The notes beneath the pieces are model-generated. The model was not told the origin of the DNA and did no database searches. It saw only the letters and a list, made by a program, of their open reading frames with translations. Source: Tiliqua scincoides (taxonomy: Eukaryota > Chordata > Lepidosauria > Squamata > Scincidae). Taken from it: 64,000 bases of DNA. The stretch spans positions 4,208,767 to 4,272,766 of the forward strand of contig NC_089823.1 of assembly GCF_035046505.1 (NCBI RefSeq). The letters are read 5' to 3'. The translations under genes were made by a program, and so were the position numbers. This document shows, in pieces, positions 30,601 to 36,455 of this stretch. Each line of letters opens with the position of its first letter. Position 1 is the first letter of the stretch.

Positions 30601-33122
30601 AGCTTTAGGCAAGACATGGCAACCGCAGGCACACCTGCTTTACTTTCAGAGCACACTCTGAAACCGAAACCTTGTTCCTTGCCTAACTATAAACAGCATT
30701 AGAGATAAGGAAATAGTCAGATCTAGGAATGTGTTGTGGTTAGCTAGAGTCAGCTAGTTGTAGCTAGTCTTATCAGTAACCTCCAGTAACCTTCAGTATT
30801 GTACTGTATTGCTTCATGAGTTTAAGAGTCAATAAAAAGCTTGGAGGAAACTAGGTAAGAATCAGTCTATCAGTCTCGGTCAATATCTATTCCAGCTTCC
30901 AGCTTCCTCCCTGCATCCACATTTGAATCTTGCCTGCCGTCTCTTCCTTTCTGCCTCTCTGACCCCTTGCTGCTCCAGTTCCTTCCCTCAACACTCAGAG
31001 TGCCTCTGCTCCCTCTGCTCCCTCTATCAAGCAACAAGGCTCTAAGCCTTGGGTGCTTCCCCAAAGCAAAGTAGCATCTGCTACAAATGGGAGTGTTGGT
31101 AATGTGAGAAGATGTTCCAGTCTATCGACTAAACTTTTTAGATGGTTATTTTTCTTCCTCCCTTGCACAGAAAGTGACGTTTCCTCAGATTACAGTGATG
31201 AAGATTACCTAGAAACGAGACGGAGAAGATCTCGGCGGAATCAGAAGAGACAAGTCAACTATAAGGAAGATTCTGAAAGTGAAGGTTCTCAGAAAAGCTT
31301 CCGATATGGGAAGGAGCTGAGAAGACTCCACAGGCGCATGCTTTCCAGTTCAGACAGTGAAGGTAATATTTAAAAGTTGACTTGTGCAGAAATTCAGTAA
31401 AGCTTTTCTCCATAGTGGGGGAGAGAGTATAGTGCAGGTTTTAAACACAAGTGCTGTTTTACAAAGCTGGACTTACAGACAATCCTTTACTTAAGTAACT
31501 TCTTCCTTAGGCCACAGTTCTGAGTTAATGTTACTCTGTGAAATGACCATGGCCAGAGAGAAGCAGGCCTGACGCTAGGAATTTTGGGGTGTATCTGAGC
31601 AATTAGCAGCTGCTCTTTTCGCCTAGCCTGACAGCTGGTGATGCTGGTTCAAGTCCCTCCTCTGCTGCGGACTCAGGTGAAGTTGGGGGAAGTTATCTTT
31701 GTTCTGGTCCAGCATAAAATAGGGATATGATTATGTCTTTCCCACCCATTTCTGGGCAAGAAAATGTTTTCTGCAAGAGAAGAATATCCAGGTATATGTG
31801 AAGCGGCCTTAGATAAGTTCAACCTGTTCTATTAACTTCTGTGACTGGCAGCTGCGCTCCTGGGACAACCAGATGTGGTTCCCCAGCAAAGGAAGAACTT
31901 CTGTGGTTTTCCTCTGGACAGCCAGAGGTTTCCCAGCAACCACATTTGAGGGGATGTTTTTGTTTTAACTGATGATGCTGGGGAATGAATCTGAAACCAT
32001 ATGCATGCTAAGCATGACTTCTGTTGCTAACCTGTGACCTGTCCCCAAAGAATTAGGTAGAAGTATACTGTGACTTGTCTCCATTTCTGCCCTCCACTCT
32101 TTATTTATAATTTTTTTATGCATGTTTTGTACTTCTGGTCTCCGCCCACTGCTTTGGGGACACCAGGTGCTCCATCAAAACCCTGGCAGGATTGCAGCAA
32201 GCTTTAGAAACTGTTGTATCTGAATGGTTAATCCTTCTGCCCTTCATACAGAAGTTCATCTTTGGAAATGGATGTTCTGGGGTCTTTGTTTTAAAGGGCC
32301 GAAGTGAGCCATCTCGAAAAAGTTGTGGGGAGTGCTCCAGGTCAAGGCATTCCGGAAAGGGAACTAGGGGTTAAGGCTCAGATGTTCTGTCCTACAATGT
32401 GGGGGCGGGATAGCATAAGAAACAGCTTTGAACATTGGCAAGTTGCTGCCAGTTTTCTTTTGGTTCTAAGCGTCTGGGTCTGTAAAGTGTTTGTGCAGCT
32501 GTTGTCTGCTTTCAGATTTTGCTAACAGCTTTAGGTGTTGCTGCTTGTTCCAGAAAGCTACCTGGCTAAGAACTCTGAAGATGACAAACCAGCCAAGGTC
32601 TCAAAGAGGTCAGTTCGGAAACGCAGCCACAGCACAGATGAGTACTCGGAAGGTGAGGAGGGAGACGAGGAAGGACGGCCCATCCGAAAGCGCCTGAATC
32701 GGATCGAAACAGATGAGGAAGACAACTGTAGTAATGCCAATGATGAGAAAGGCAAGCCTGTGTCACCTAAGAAGCCCTTGGCTCCTCCAGCCCCGCAAGA
32801 CGTCACCAAGAAACCATGCTACCGGATAGAAAGTGACGAGGAAGATGACTTTGACAATGTTGGGAAGGTAGAAAGCCCTTTGGACTACAGCCTGGTGGAT
32901 TTGCCATCCACCAATGGGCAGAGCCCTGGGAAAACTATTGAGAACTTAATTGGCAAGCCCAGCGAGAAGACTCCTGCCCCCAAGGACAGCACAGCCAATG
33001 CCAGCTTGGCACCCAATGGGACAAGTGGTGGCCAGGAGGCAGTAGGGCCAGAGGAAGATGAGGATGAACTTTTGAGAGTGACTGACCTTGTCGATTACGT
33101 CTGTAACAGTGAACAGTTATAA
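6414..33122 (+). CDS. RSF1: RSF1, C-terminal part (ten exons)
   Basis: Remodeling and spacing factor 1, the histone-binding partner of the ISWI ATPase SMARCA5 in the nuclear RSF nucleosome-spacing complex. Ten exons join in frame: 6414-6617, 7212-7316, 12487-12566, 15774-15828, 17772-17881, 19649-19716, 20447-20654, 21991-22214, 31171-31362 and 32554-33122. All inner borders are AG/GT and the phases agree, giving about 604 residues. The product starts with a basic stretch (SQRNKVRWAGTRTRGRWKY), then an acidic run, a complete C4HC3 PHD finger, a coiled, charged region and Ser/Asp/Glu-rich repeats, and it ends in VTDLVDYVCNSEQL. I recognise it from memory of the vertebrate protein (human about 1441 aa, 16 exons), so this is roughly exons 7-16. 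The first exons, including the very large one, lie left of base 1. Introns are packed with repeats, but no exon is broken. Confidence 0.97.
6851..6930. mobile_element. 80-bp inverted-repeat element, CAATCCTA family, copy 1
   Basis: Starts CAATCCTAACCA and ends TGATTAGGATTG, which are inverted repeats of each other, around the core AGTAAGTCC...GGGGCTCATTCTCAGG. Degenerate copies lie at 36375-36455, 42348-42423, 55742-55816 and 63951-64000. The type is unknown. It behaves like a tiny DNA element, found in RSF1 introns and its 3' UTR alike. Confidence 0.6.
7212..7316 (+). CDS. RSF1: RSF1 exon: second half of PHD finger
   Basis: The exon of 35 codons in phase 0 follows ttctgcag and ends before gtacgc. 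It encodes ILLCDSCDSGYH, then ends in EWFCPPCQH. With the preceding exon all eight zinc ligands of the C4HC3 PHD finger are present. The residues are nearly identical to mammals, as expected for a constrained histone-reader fold. Confidence 0.96.
7785..8012 (-). mobile_element. MIR-like (CORE-type) SINE
   Basis: Read on the - strand it has a tRNA-like start with box B GGTTCAAATCCC, then the typical CTCAGCCACAAAGTTGCCTG and GTGACCTTGGACCAGTCAC stretch, and ends in a TTTATT-type tail. It is clearly related to amniote MIR elements. Confidence 0.75.
8019..8267. mobile_element. Tigger-like short element, copy 1
   Basis: Starts CAATGGGCCCTTGACAT and ends with the inverted form AGGGCCTACTG, flanked by TA on each side (8017-8018, 8268-8269). 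The GGTTCCAGGAC and ATACTAAAATC stretches are typical of Tigger-derived elements. It is 249 bp with no coding part. Confidence 0.75.
8421..9287. mobile_element. Tigger-like element, 867 bp
   Basis: The ends CAGGTGGAGCCTATTATCC and its inverted counterpart GGATAAATAGGCTGCACCTG (9268-9287) form terminal inverted repeats. TA flanks both sides. No transposase frame was recognised. Internal sequence is C/T-rich. Confidence 0.75.
9382..9808. mobile_element. Tigger-like short element with hairpin
   Basis: TA on both sides. The ends CAGGTGTGCACC and GGTGCATGAC (inverted) match partly. It contains a perfect 10-bp stem (CGACAACCAC at 9432-9441 with GTGGTTGTCG at 9452-9461). The right part resembles elements whose end, read from the right, is GTCATGCACCACTTAACGAC. 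Confidence 0.6.
9809..10477. other. RSF1 intron, no feature recognised
   Basis: No gene, RNA or classifiable repeat was seen. The text around 9990-10200 is purine-rich and may be an old repeat that I cannot name. Confidence 0.4.
10478..11045 (-). mobile_element. CR1 LINE 3' fragment, old
   Basis: Same 3' region as the younger CR1 copies: CTGGATCAGGCC, GGCCCATCTAGTCCA, TGTGGCAAGGAGTTCCACAG and CTCAATTTTAGTAGATGTCC in order. Many differences indicate an older copy. The right end fades near 11045. Confidence 0.8.
11046..12486. other. RSF1 intron, no feature recognised
   Basis: About 1.4 kb without a recognised gene or repeat. Open frames here are short and have no familiar motifs. Confidence 0.4.
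12487..12566 (+). CDS. RSF1: RSF1 exon: charged helix after PHD finger
   Basis: The exon of 80 nt follows ctccatag and encodes KLLCEKLEEQLQDLDVVLKK, then KERAER, ending with two bases of an Arg codon before gtatca. It is heptad-like and rich in Lys/Glu, probably a helix. Confidence 0.95.
13172..14195 (-). pseudogene. CR1 reverse transcriptase, C-terminal part
   Basis: About 340 codons open: an HSQGIRGQVLSWIENWLEAR segment, the PQGSVLGP and FADDTKLF reverse-transcriptase motifs (catalytic Asp pair present), then the thumb and C-terminal region with YKIMQGMDRVDREMLF and WNSLPQDVV. Endonuclease and N-terminal finger parts are missing because the insertion is 5'-truncated, so it cannot move on its own. 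Confidence 0.85.
14202..14315. repeat. 57-bp tandem duplication at CR1 5' end
   Basis: Two nearly identical 57-bp units (14202-14258 and 14259-14315) starting TTTTTCAGTAGCCTTTGG; each contains two copies of the 12-mer TAGAGTCAAATG or near it. It sits at the 5' truncation point of the CR1 insertion. Confidence 0.85.
14321..15773. other. RSF1 intron, mostly unique
   Basis: A degenerate LINE/SINE tail (TTTATTTATTTTTATATCCTGC) lies near 14346-14440. Otherwise no gene or repeat was recognised. Confidence 0.4.
15774..15828 (+). CDS. RSF1: RSF1 small exon (KERLVYVGISIENIIPPQ)
   Basis: The exon of 55 nt completes the split Arg codon and encodes KERLVYVGISIENIIPPQ before gtaagt. A polypyrimidine tract of T and C precedes the acceptor. 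The segment is known to be almost invariant in vertebrate RSF1. Confidence 0.95.
16149..16327 (-). mobile_element. CR1 LINE 3' fragment, copy B
   Basis: Only the 3'-most 180 bp of CR1, from CAGGCCATAGGCCCATC to TTGCGCATACACATC. It breaks off exactly where the 75-bp tail of copy C begins. Confidence 0.85.
16328..16402. repeat. 75-bp CR1-associated tail with stem-loop, copy 1
   Basis: This unit directly adjoins the 3' end of CR1 copy C and recurs with one mismatch at 21016-21091 beside CR1 copy D. It includes a perfect 10-bp inverted repeat, CAGCATTTTA and TAAAATGCTG, with a 5-nt loop at 16351-16375. It is absent from CR1 copies A and E. Confidence 0.85.
16403..17425 (-). mobile_element. CR1 LINE, 5'-truncated, copy C
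   Basis: The - strand encodes the reverse-transcriptase C-terminus (DRSMKVSTQCAAAVKKANSM, IETYKIMQGLDRVDREMLF, FLEEKSITGYKP). It is very similar to copy D and shares its diagnostic changes relative to copy A, for example CTGTTCTAACTGTCCCAAC on the + strand. Confidence 0.9.
17772..17881 (+). CDS. RSF1: RSF1 exon (Lys/Arg-rich)
   Basis: The exon of 110 nt after ttttttacag encodes EPEIPESIDEKKKDSKKSKA and then LLERRSTRQRKCISYR, ending in a split Arg codon before gtgagc. It is strongly basic and likely contacts DNA or histones. Confidence 0.95.
17882..18849. other. RSF1 intron, no feature recognised
   Basis: A C8 run followed by a CA run lies at 18388-18409. No gene or named repeat otherwise. 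Confidence 0.4.
18850..19240 (+). mobile_element. DIRS-like gag fragment, fossil (tentative)
   Basis: The + strand reads DGHSTCLLCLGQNHLVDTC and a following basic segment, resembling the zinc-binding gag segment of DIRS-type elements (DGH..C..CLG..H...C). It is short and broken. The limits are approximate. It could also be a gag piece of another retroelement family. Confidence 0.45.
19649..19716 (+). CDS. RSF1: RSF1 small exon (FDEFDEAIDEAIEDDI)
   Basis: The exon of 68 nt after tttttctag encodes FDEFDEAIDEAIEDDIKEAD followed by glycines, ending in a split Gly codon before gtatgt. It is acidic and conserved. Confidence 0.94.
19990..20135 (-). mobile_element. AAT-tailed SINE, old copy
   Basis: On the - strand it reads like the SINE at 30355-30571 (GGGACAGGGACCCATTTAT, AAACTGCTTT, then AATAATAGT-type tail). 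It is diverged and its 5' part is lost. Confidence 0.6.
20447..20654 (+). CDS. RSF1: RSF1 exon (RGKDI repeats, bipartite basic cluster)
   Basis: The exon of 208 nt after caacatag encodes two short RGKD(M/I)S repeats, a basic cluster RRKKRRRLNDLD that looks like a nuclear localisation signal, and an acidic end (DEEESEDEFRISEG). The donor is gtaaga. Confidence 0.95.
21016..21091. repeat. 75-bp CR1-associated tail with stem-loop, copy 2
   Basis: Same unit as 16328-16402 with one substitution seen by eye. The stem-loop is at 21040-21064. It lies at the 3' side of CR1 copy D. Confidence 0.85.
21092..21926 (-). mobile_element. CR1 LINE, 5'-truncated, copy D
   Basis: The - strand encodes TDQERDLGVVVDRSMKVS down to FLEEKSITGYKP and stop. 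Its 5' end at about 21926 is only 65 bp before an RSF1 exon. It is close to copy C in sequence. Confidence 0.9.
21991..22214 (+). CDS. RSF1: RSF1 exon (acidic and Arg-rich)
   Basis: The exon of 224 nt after ccttgcag encodes SQDEFIVSDENVDESEED, an Arg/Ser segment and an acidic end. The acceptor lies only about 65 bp downstream of a truncated CR1 copy, so the intron end left between them is short but has a normal T/C tract. Confidence 0.95.
22215..23100. other. RSF1 intron with AT-rich palindrome
   Basis: A perfect inverted repeat TATGTATAC-ATA-GTATACATA lies at 22678-22698. A near-direct repeat (CTGACAAAAAGCACATCTAGT) occurs at 22604 and about 22706. No gene was seen. Confidence 0.5.
23101..23195 (-). 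mobile_element. SINE/L2-type 3' tail
   Basis: (AAT)n followed by AACTTTATTTTTATCCCGCC and CAGGGCGGCTAACAACATAT. Reversed, this is the common 3' tail (GGCGGGATAAAAATAAAG...) of reptilian L2-type SINEs. Confidence 0.6.
23251..23747 (+). repeat. 5' LTR of the endogenous retrovirus
   Basis: 497 bp from TGTAGCA to TGCTACA. A TATAAA is at 23368-23373 and an AATAAA at 23506-23511, the usual LTR order of promoter and poly(A) signal. It is matched by the 3' LTR. Confidence 0.92.
23750..23767 (+). other. Primer-binding site, lysine-tRNA type
   Basis: TGGCGCCC begins two bases after the 5' LTR, the position and sequence expected for a lysine-tRNA primer site. The rest of the 18-mer is diverged. Confidence 0.7.
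25009..25477. mobile_element. hAT/Charlie-like short element
   Basis: The start GGGTGTCCAAAGTTTTTGG with AGGGCCACATCATC and the end GGCCCCAGGGCTGGGGTTTGG are typical of Charlie-type hAT elements. A possible target duplication TGCTAAAC / TGGTAAAC (7 of 8) flanks it. It lies inside the retroviral interior. The right limit is uncertain. Confidence 0.65.
26315..26570 (-). mobile_element. AAT-tailed SINE, copy in - orientation
   Basis: On the - strand: AACCCCTGCTAATTGGGTAA, GCACTTTTTCAAGTGGGTGC, CCCAGCACTGTCTGTTC, then GCTTTGTGAACTTTTAG, GGTATATAAATACTG and an (AAT)n tail. It is nearly the same sequence as the SINE split by the LINE at 27827-30571, in opposite orientation, about 1.3 kb away. Confidence 0.8.
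26571..27826. other. Interior of the retroviral fossil, unassigned
   Basis: A/T-rich sequence between the two SINE copies. No familiar pol or env motif was seen. A purine-rich stretch before 27827 may be the old polypurine tract. Confidence 0.4.
27901..30290 (-). CDS. RTE-like reverse transcriptase, open frame of about 795 codons
   Basis: The frame is open from the truncated 5' end (TKKEGRPRIDTSKTRDQRK) to a stop at 27901. Reverse-transcriptase blocks appear in order: GKAPGKDSIPAEVLK, NYRGISLLSVVGKLFARV, QCGFRANRSTTDMVFSLRQL, FIAFIDLTKAFDLVSRDGL, SGVKQGCVLAPTLFGIFF, FLFADDAAV with the catalytic Asp pair, and FVYLGSTIS. A C-terminal region (RRLRWLGHVVRMDDGRIPKD) ends in a CCHC-like finger: CTCSRCGRDCHSRIGLFSHT plus a final Cys. 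No start codon is needed because the N-terminal endonuclease part was lost by truncation. RTE or RTEX clade assignment is by resemblance only. Confidence 0.88.
30285..30343. repeat. Target-derived repeats at LINE 5' junction
   Basis: Four to five imperfect copies of GTGGGTATCAA in tandem, ending just before the right target duplication, whose downstream flank reads CAAGTGGGTGC. The unit looks copied from the target itself. Confidence 0.75.
30572..31085 (+). repeat. 3' LTR of the endogenous retrovirus
   Basis: Matches the 5' LTR along its length, with TATAAA at 30688-30693 and AATAAA at 30831-30836, and ends TGCTACA followed by the AATGG duplication. The end lies 85 bp before an RSF1 exon. 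Confidence 0.92.
31171..31362 (+). CDS. RSF1: RSF1 exon (Ser/Asp and Arg repeats)
   Basis: The exon of 192 nt after ttgcacag encodes ESDVSSDYSDEDYLETRRRR, then a basic stretch and a second acidic stretch ending in SSSDSE before gtaata. It begins 85 bp after the end of a retroviral LTR. Confidence 0.95.
31620..31745 (+). mobile_element. MIR-like SINE fragment
   Basis: TGCTGGTTCAAGTCCC is a tRNA-type box B, followed by CTCCTCTGCTG and a later GGATATGATTATGTC-like end. It is short and diverged. Confidence 0.45.
32554..33122 (+). CDS. RSF1: RSF1 last exon with stop codon
   Basis: The exon of 569 nt after ttgttccag encodes 188 residues starting ESYLAKNSEDD and ending DLVDYVCNSEQL, then TAA at 33120-33122. 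It carries three similar RIE(S/T)DEE(D/E) repeats, possible casein-kinase-2 substrates. The C-terminal dozen residues match the vertebrate protein as I recall it. Confidence 0.97.
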
Positions 33123-36100
33123 GACTTCAATTTTTGTGCTAATTTATTCCATGGTAGCTCATACCAGCGGGCCAGTTATTAAAAGGTGTTTTATTTTTCC
33201 TAGAAAACTCTCCACTACAGTATCACTTTTTAGCAGTCAGAATTTCACCAGTCCTGCAGTTTTGGGTTGTTGTTTTTTCTCCTCCCTGTGAAGTGACCAG
33301 TTTTTTCGGAACTCTTTTGAGGATCATTACTGTAAATCCCCGTTCTGATGCTTCTTCCTGCCCCTTCATCCCGTTCCACAGTACTGAGTAACTTCATCCA
33401 AACACAAACCTTGTAGTAAATGAGAGATTTGTATATTTTTGACTTTATATTTCCTGAGTGCACACACATTCTGTGGACAAAGAAATGGAGTGGTTGTAAG
33501 AAAGCATTCCAAGTTGGTCAGGGCCCAAAATCTGAACCCTGGGGGTGGGGGGGCAAGTACAGGGCAAGTGTGGGAATAGGGGTGGGGGTGGGGTACAAAA
33601 GCACTTGTGCTCCAACGTTTTCATATGAAATATATATTATATTTAAATGTTCACAACTTAGATTGCAATTTAACATGCAGTTTTAAGAAAAATAATATCT
33701 TTACTGTTGCATTTTGTGACCTGTAGGTTAACTTATCATAGTTCATTTTAGTAAACACTTTCCTGAAAAGCAGCCTCGTTAGACCCTGAAAATTACCACA
33801 GTGGACAGAGGTGGAGGAAGTACCATGAAAGAAAAGCTCTCATATCATCTTAGGAGTCACAGTTCCCCTAATAAACATCTTCTTAAAATGTTCATACATT
33901 GAGAAGTGTAAGCTTACACAATGAACTTTTGACAATTTGAAACCAGGCTAGCAGTGAGTTTGTAAACATAACTCTTTTGTTACTGTGTTAATCCATCTGG
34001 TAGTTCTCATGTGCGATGTCTGTACATGGAGATTTAATTGTGAAGGGGTGGGCTTTACAGCAAATAACTTTGAGCAGATGATGGAGCTCCTGTGAAGAGA
34101 GAACTGGCTGCTTTTTAAACCTCTTTCCTGCTCTTGGTATCTACTTCAAATTGAAGTATGCAAAATGGAGCTGTTTTCTTTCTTTGGGGTTCTCTGTTTG
34201 AGGAAGTGTGTGTGAGAAAGAGATTGCTTTTACTTCTAACAGATTTATTGGCCCATGCACCACTTCATTTTAATACCTGTCATGTGCTAAGGGGGCATTC
34301 CTGGAAAGAGTGCTTATTCCTTGGACTCTTGGGGGTGCAGCGTAGCACTGATGTCCCCTAGTCCAAAATAGCTTTTCTGGCCCATCACAGCCAAGGTAAA
34401 AAAGAATGTGGTTTGGATTGCCAGCCAGTTCTTTGCTTCACTCTTTAAGACTCTGGCTTCTTGTTTTTTGGTTTTTTTTTGTACAGTACAGGTGGCTGGA
34501 GGAATGGTCTGCAAAACTTTGAAATCAGAAATGGTCACATTTGTCTCTTTTTACATGAATTTTAATCTGGTGCTGGGCCTGTTGCTGGCAATGGCCACAC
34601 CTAAACTTGCTTATTGGCATTGAGGGGAGAGTTCTTGTTCCCTGGTCCACCTTCCACCCCAGCACTGTATGTATGTTAGGAGTTTGTCTGTAGCTAGGCA
34701 CTTGGGTTTGGTTTTGTTGTGGTTAAACTGAGAGGCCTTTGCTAAATACCTCTCAAACACCTTGGATTTCCAAAACCATTCTTGAAATTCACATTAGGTT
34801 CTTTCCTCCCTAATATCCTATTATCACAGTAGGAGCCACTCCATTAAATTGTGCTCATCTGTGTTCTAGCAATGCATATATCGTCCACATTCAGAGTTCT
34901 AGAACTCAGCCCTTAGAAATATTAAGTTCCATAAGCAGTATTTTTGCACAGCTTAAAGAAAGAAATCTCTCTGGTTCTAAATCCCTTTGGTAGCAGGCAT
35001 AAAATAATAGAACTGAAAAGCCACTGAAAATGCAGTCATGGCTCTTTAAAATGCCACTTTGTTTTTTCTTTCAGTGATATTAAAATGCCATGTGTTTGTC
35101 TGCAGTAAAGCACTGTCACATTTGGGTCCCTGTCATTCAACCAATTCAAGTGCTGCTTTTTTGTATTTATTTTTAGAAGATGTGGGTGTATAAAAAATGT
35201 ATAACAGGGATAACTCCCTCCTGAGAACTAGATAGATGGTTTCTAGACCTGTGCCCAGAACTTACACATCCAACATCTTTGGCTGTTCTGAGTTCTTAGC
35301 TCCACCCACTGACTAGGTTCTGTAAGGATCAAGATGCAGGCAAAGGATTCTTGAATTACTTTCTCTTCTGTGCAAATTGAGGCCGGTATGGTGGTGGAGT
35401 TCTTTCCTTCACACACTCACAACCCATTTGTCTAAGTCTTGCCTTGTTTGTAGGCCTGTGTGGATGCATAAAGGGAGGACCCTGACAGAGCCTTGTTGCT
35501 GTTCATACTTGAGAGGCGGGAGAGGGTTAGGGCTTTTTTCAGGATTGAGCAGTGTAGAGATGCAACTCGTAGGGGAGTATCTTCAGAGCAATATGGAAAG
35601 TCCTTGAGGAATGAATTGTTCCCCAGGGTTGTCATGCCTCTCCCTTTCTTGATGTACATGTATCTCCTTCTGAGCTGTGCTATCTTTCCTGCCTTACAGT
35701 TTCACTCGCCTTTAGGATACAGATGTACATACTTGCAGTAGCTGTTCTGTAGCAGTAGCTACAATAGCTTTAAACCAGTAGCTTAAAAATAGAAACTGTA
35801 GCTTAAAATCACATTCAGTTTCATCATGCTGAAGGATAGAGGTCAAGACTAGGTTTTGGGACAGTAGAAAGTGGTAAGATACTATGATTGCCATAGTGTG
35901 GACAACCTTTGTCTCATGTAGCTATGAGATATTCCACAGGTTGTTAACCAGAGTATGATTACAAAAATCGCAGCATAATGACATTTCCTTTGCATGGCCA
36001 TTGATAGATAACAAATGTCCAGTTTTTCATCTCCACTTGGCATGAAGAGCTAAAATAAGCTTTCTGTTTCAAGTTTGTTTCCACTGGTGCGTCCTTCTTC

Positions 36101-36374
36101 CAAAGTCCAATTCACTTTAAAAAAATTCATGATCCATGCAGTAATGGCTGCTTGGAATAACAGGAATTCTTAAAAACCTGTTTATGAAAAATTGTATTGC
36201 ATTGATTCATGTGCATTCATCCATTTTAATAATATTTATTAATTCTTATGAAATTGTTGGAAAGAACATAATCCTAGCAGTGTTTTTTCCCCAAGGTAAA
36301 CATCTTAAGCATATCCTCTCAAAGAAATTTTTTGGTAAATTTGAGGCGGAAAGAAGTGCATGAAAGATTAACAT

Positions 36375-36455
36375 GATCCTTTGCATGTTTATTTCAAAGT
36401 AAGTTCCTTTTGAATTTAATGGACCTTACTCTCAAGTCAGTGTGCATGGGATTAT
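36375..36455. mobile_element. CAATCCTA-family element in RSF1 3' UTR
   Basis: TTGCATGTTTATTTCAAAGT, then AAGTTCC...CTTACTCTCAAG and GTGTGCATGGGATT align with the 80-bp element at 6851-6930. It is the only repeat seen in the long 3' UTR. Confidence 0.5.

Larger units (their letters stand above)
23251..31085 (+). mobile_element. Endogenous retrovirus with both LTRs, fossil
   Basis: A 7.8-kb LTR element in the same orientation as RSF1. The LTRs, 23251-23747 and about 30572-31085, are about 3% different by hand alignment. The LTR ends read TGTAGCA...TGCTACA. A 5-bp target duplication AATGG lies at 23246-23250 and 31086-31090. A lysine-tRNA-type primer site (TGGCGCCC) starts at 23750. A few residues after it (CPWYPEGSTFR) recall betaretrovirus-like gag, so a class II relation is suggested. 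The interior is A/T-rich, much decayed or non-coding, and clearly broken. It holds later insertions: a hAT-like element (25009-25477), two SINEs and an RTE-like LINE. The LTR difference suggests an age of some millions to low tens of millions of years, depending on the mutation rate. Confidence 0.9.
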
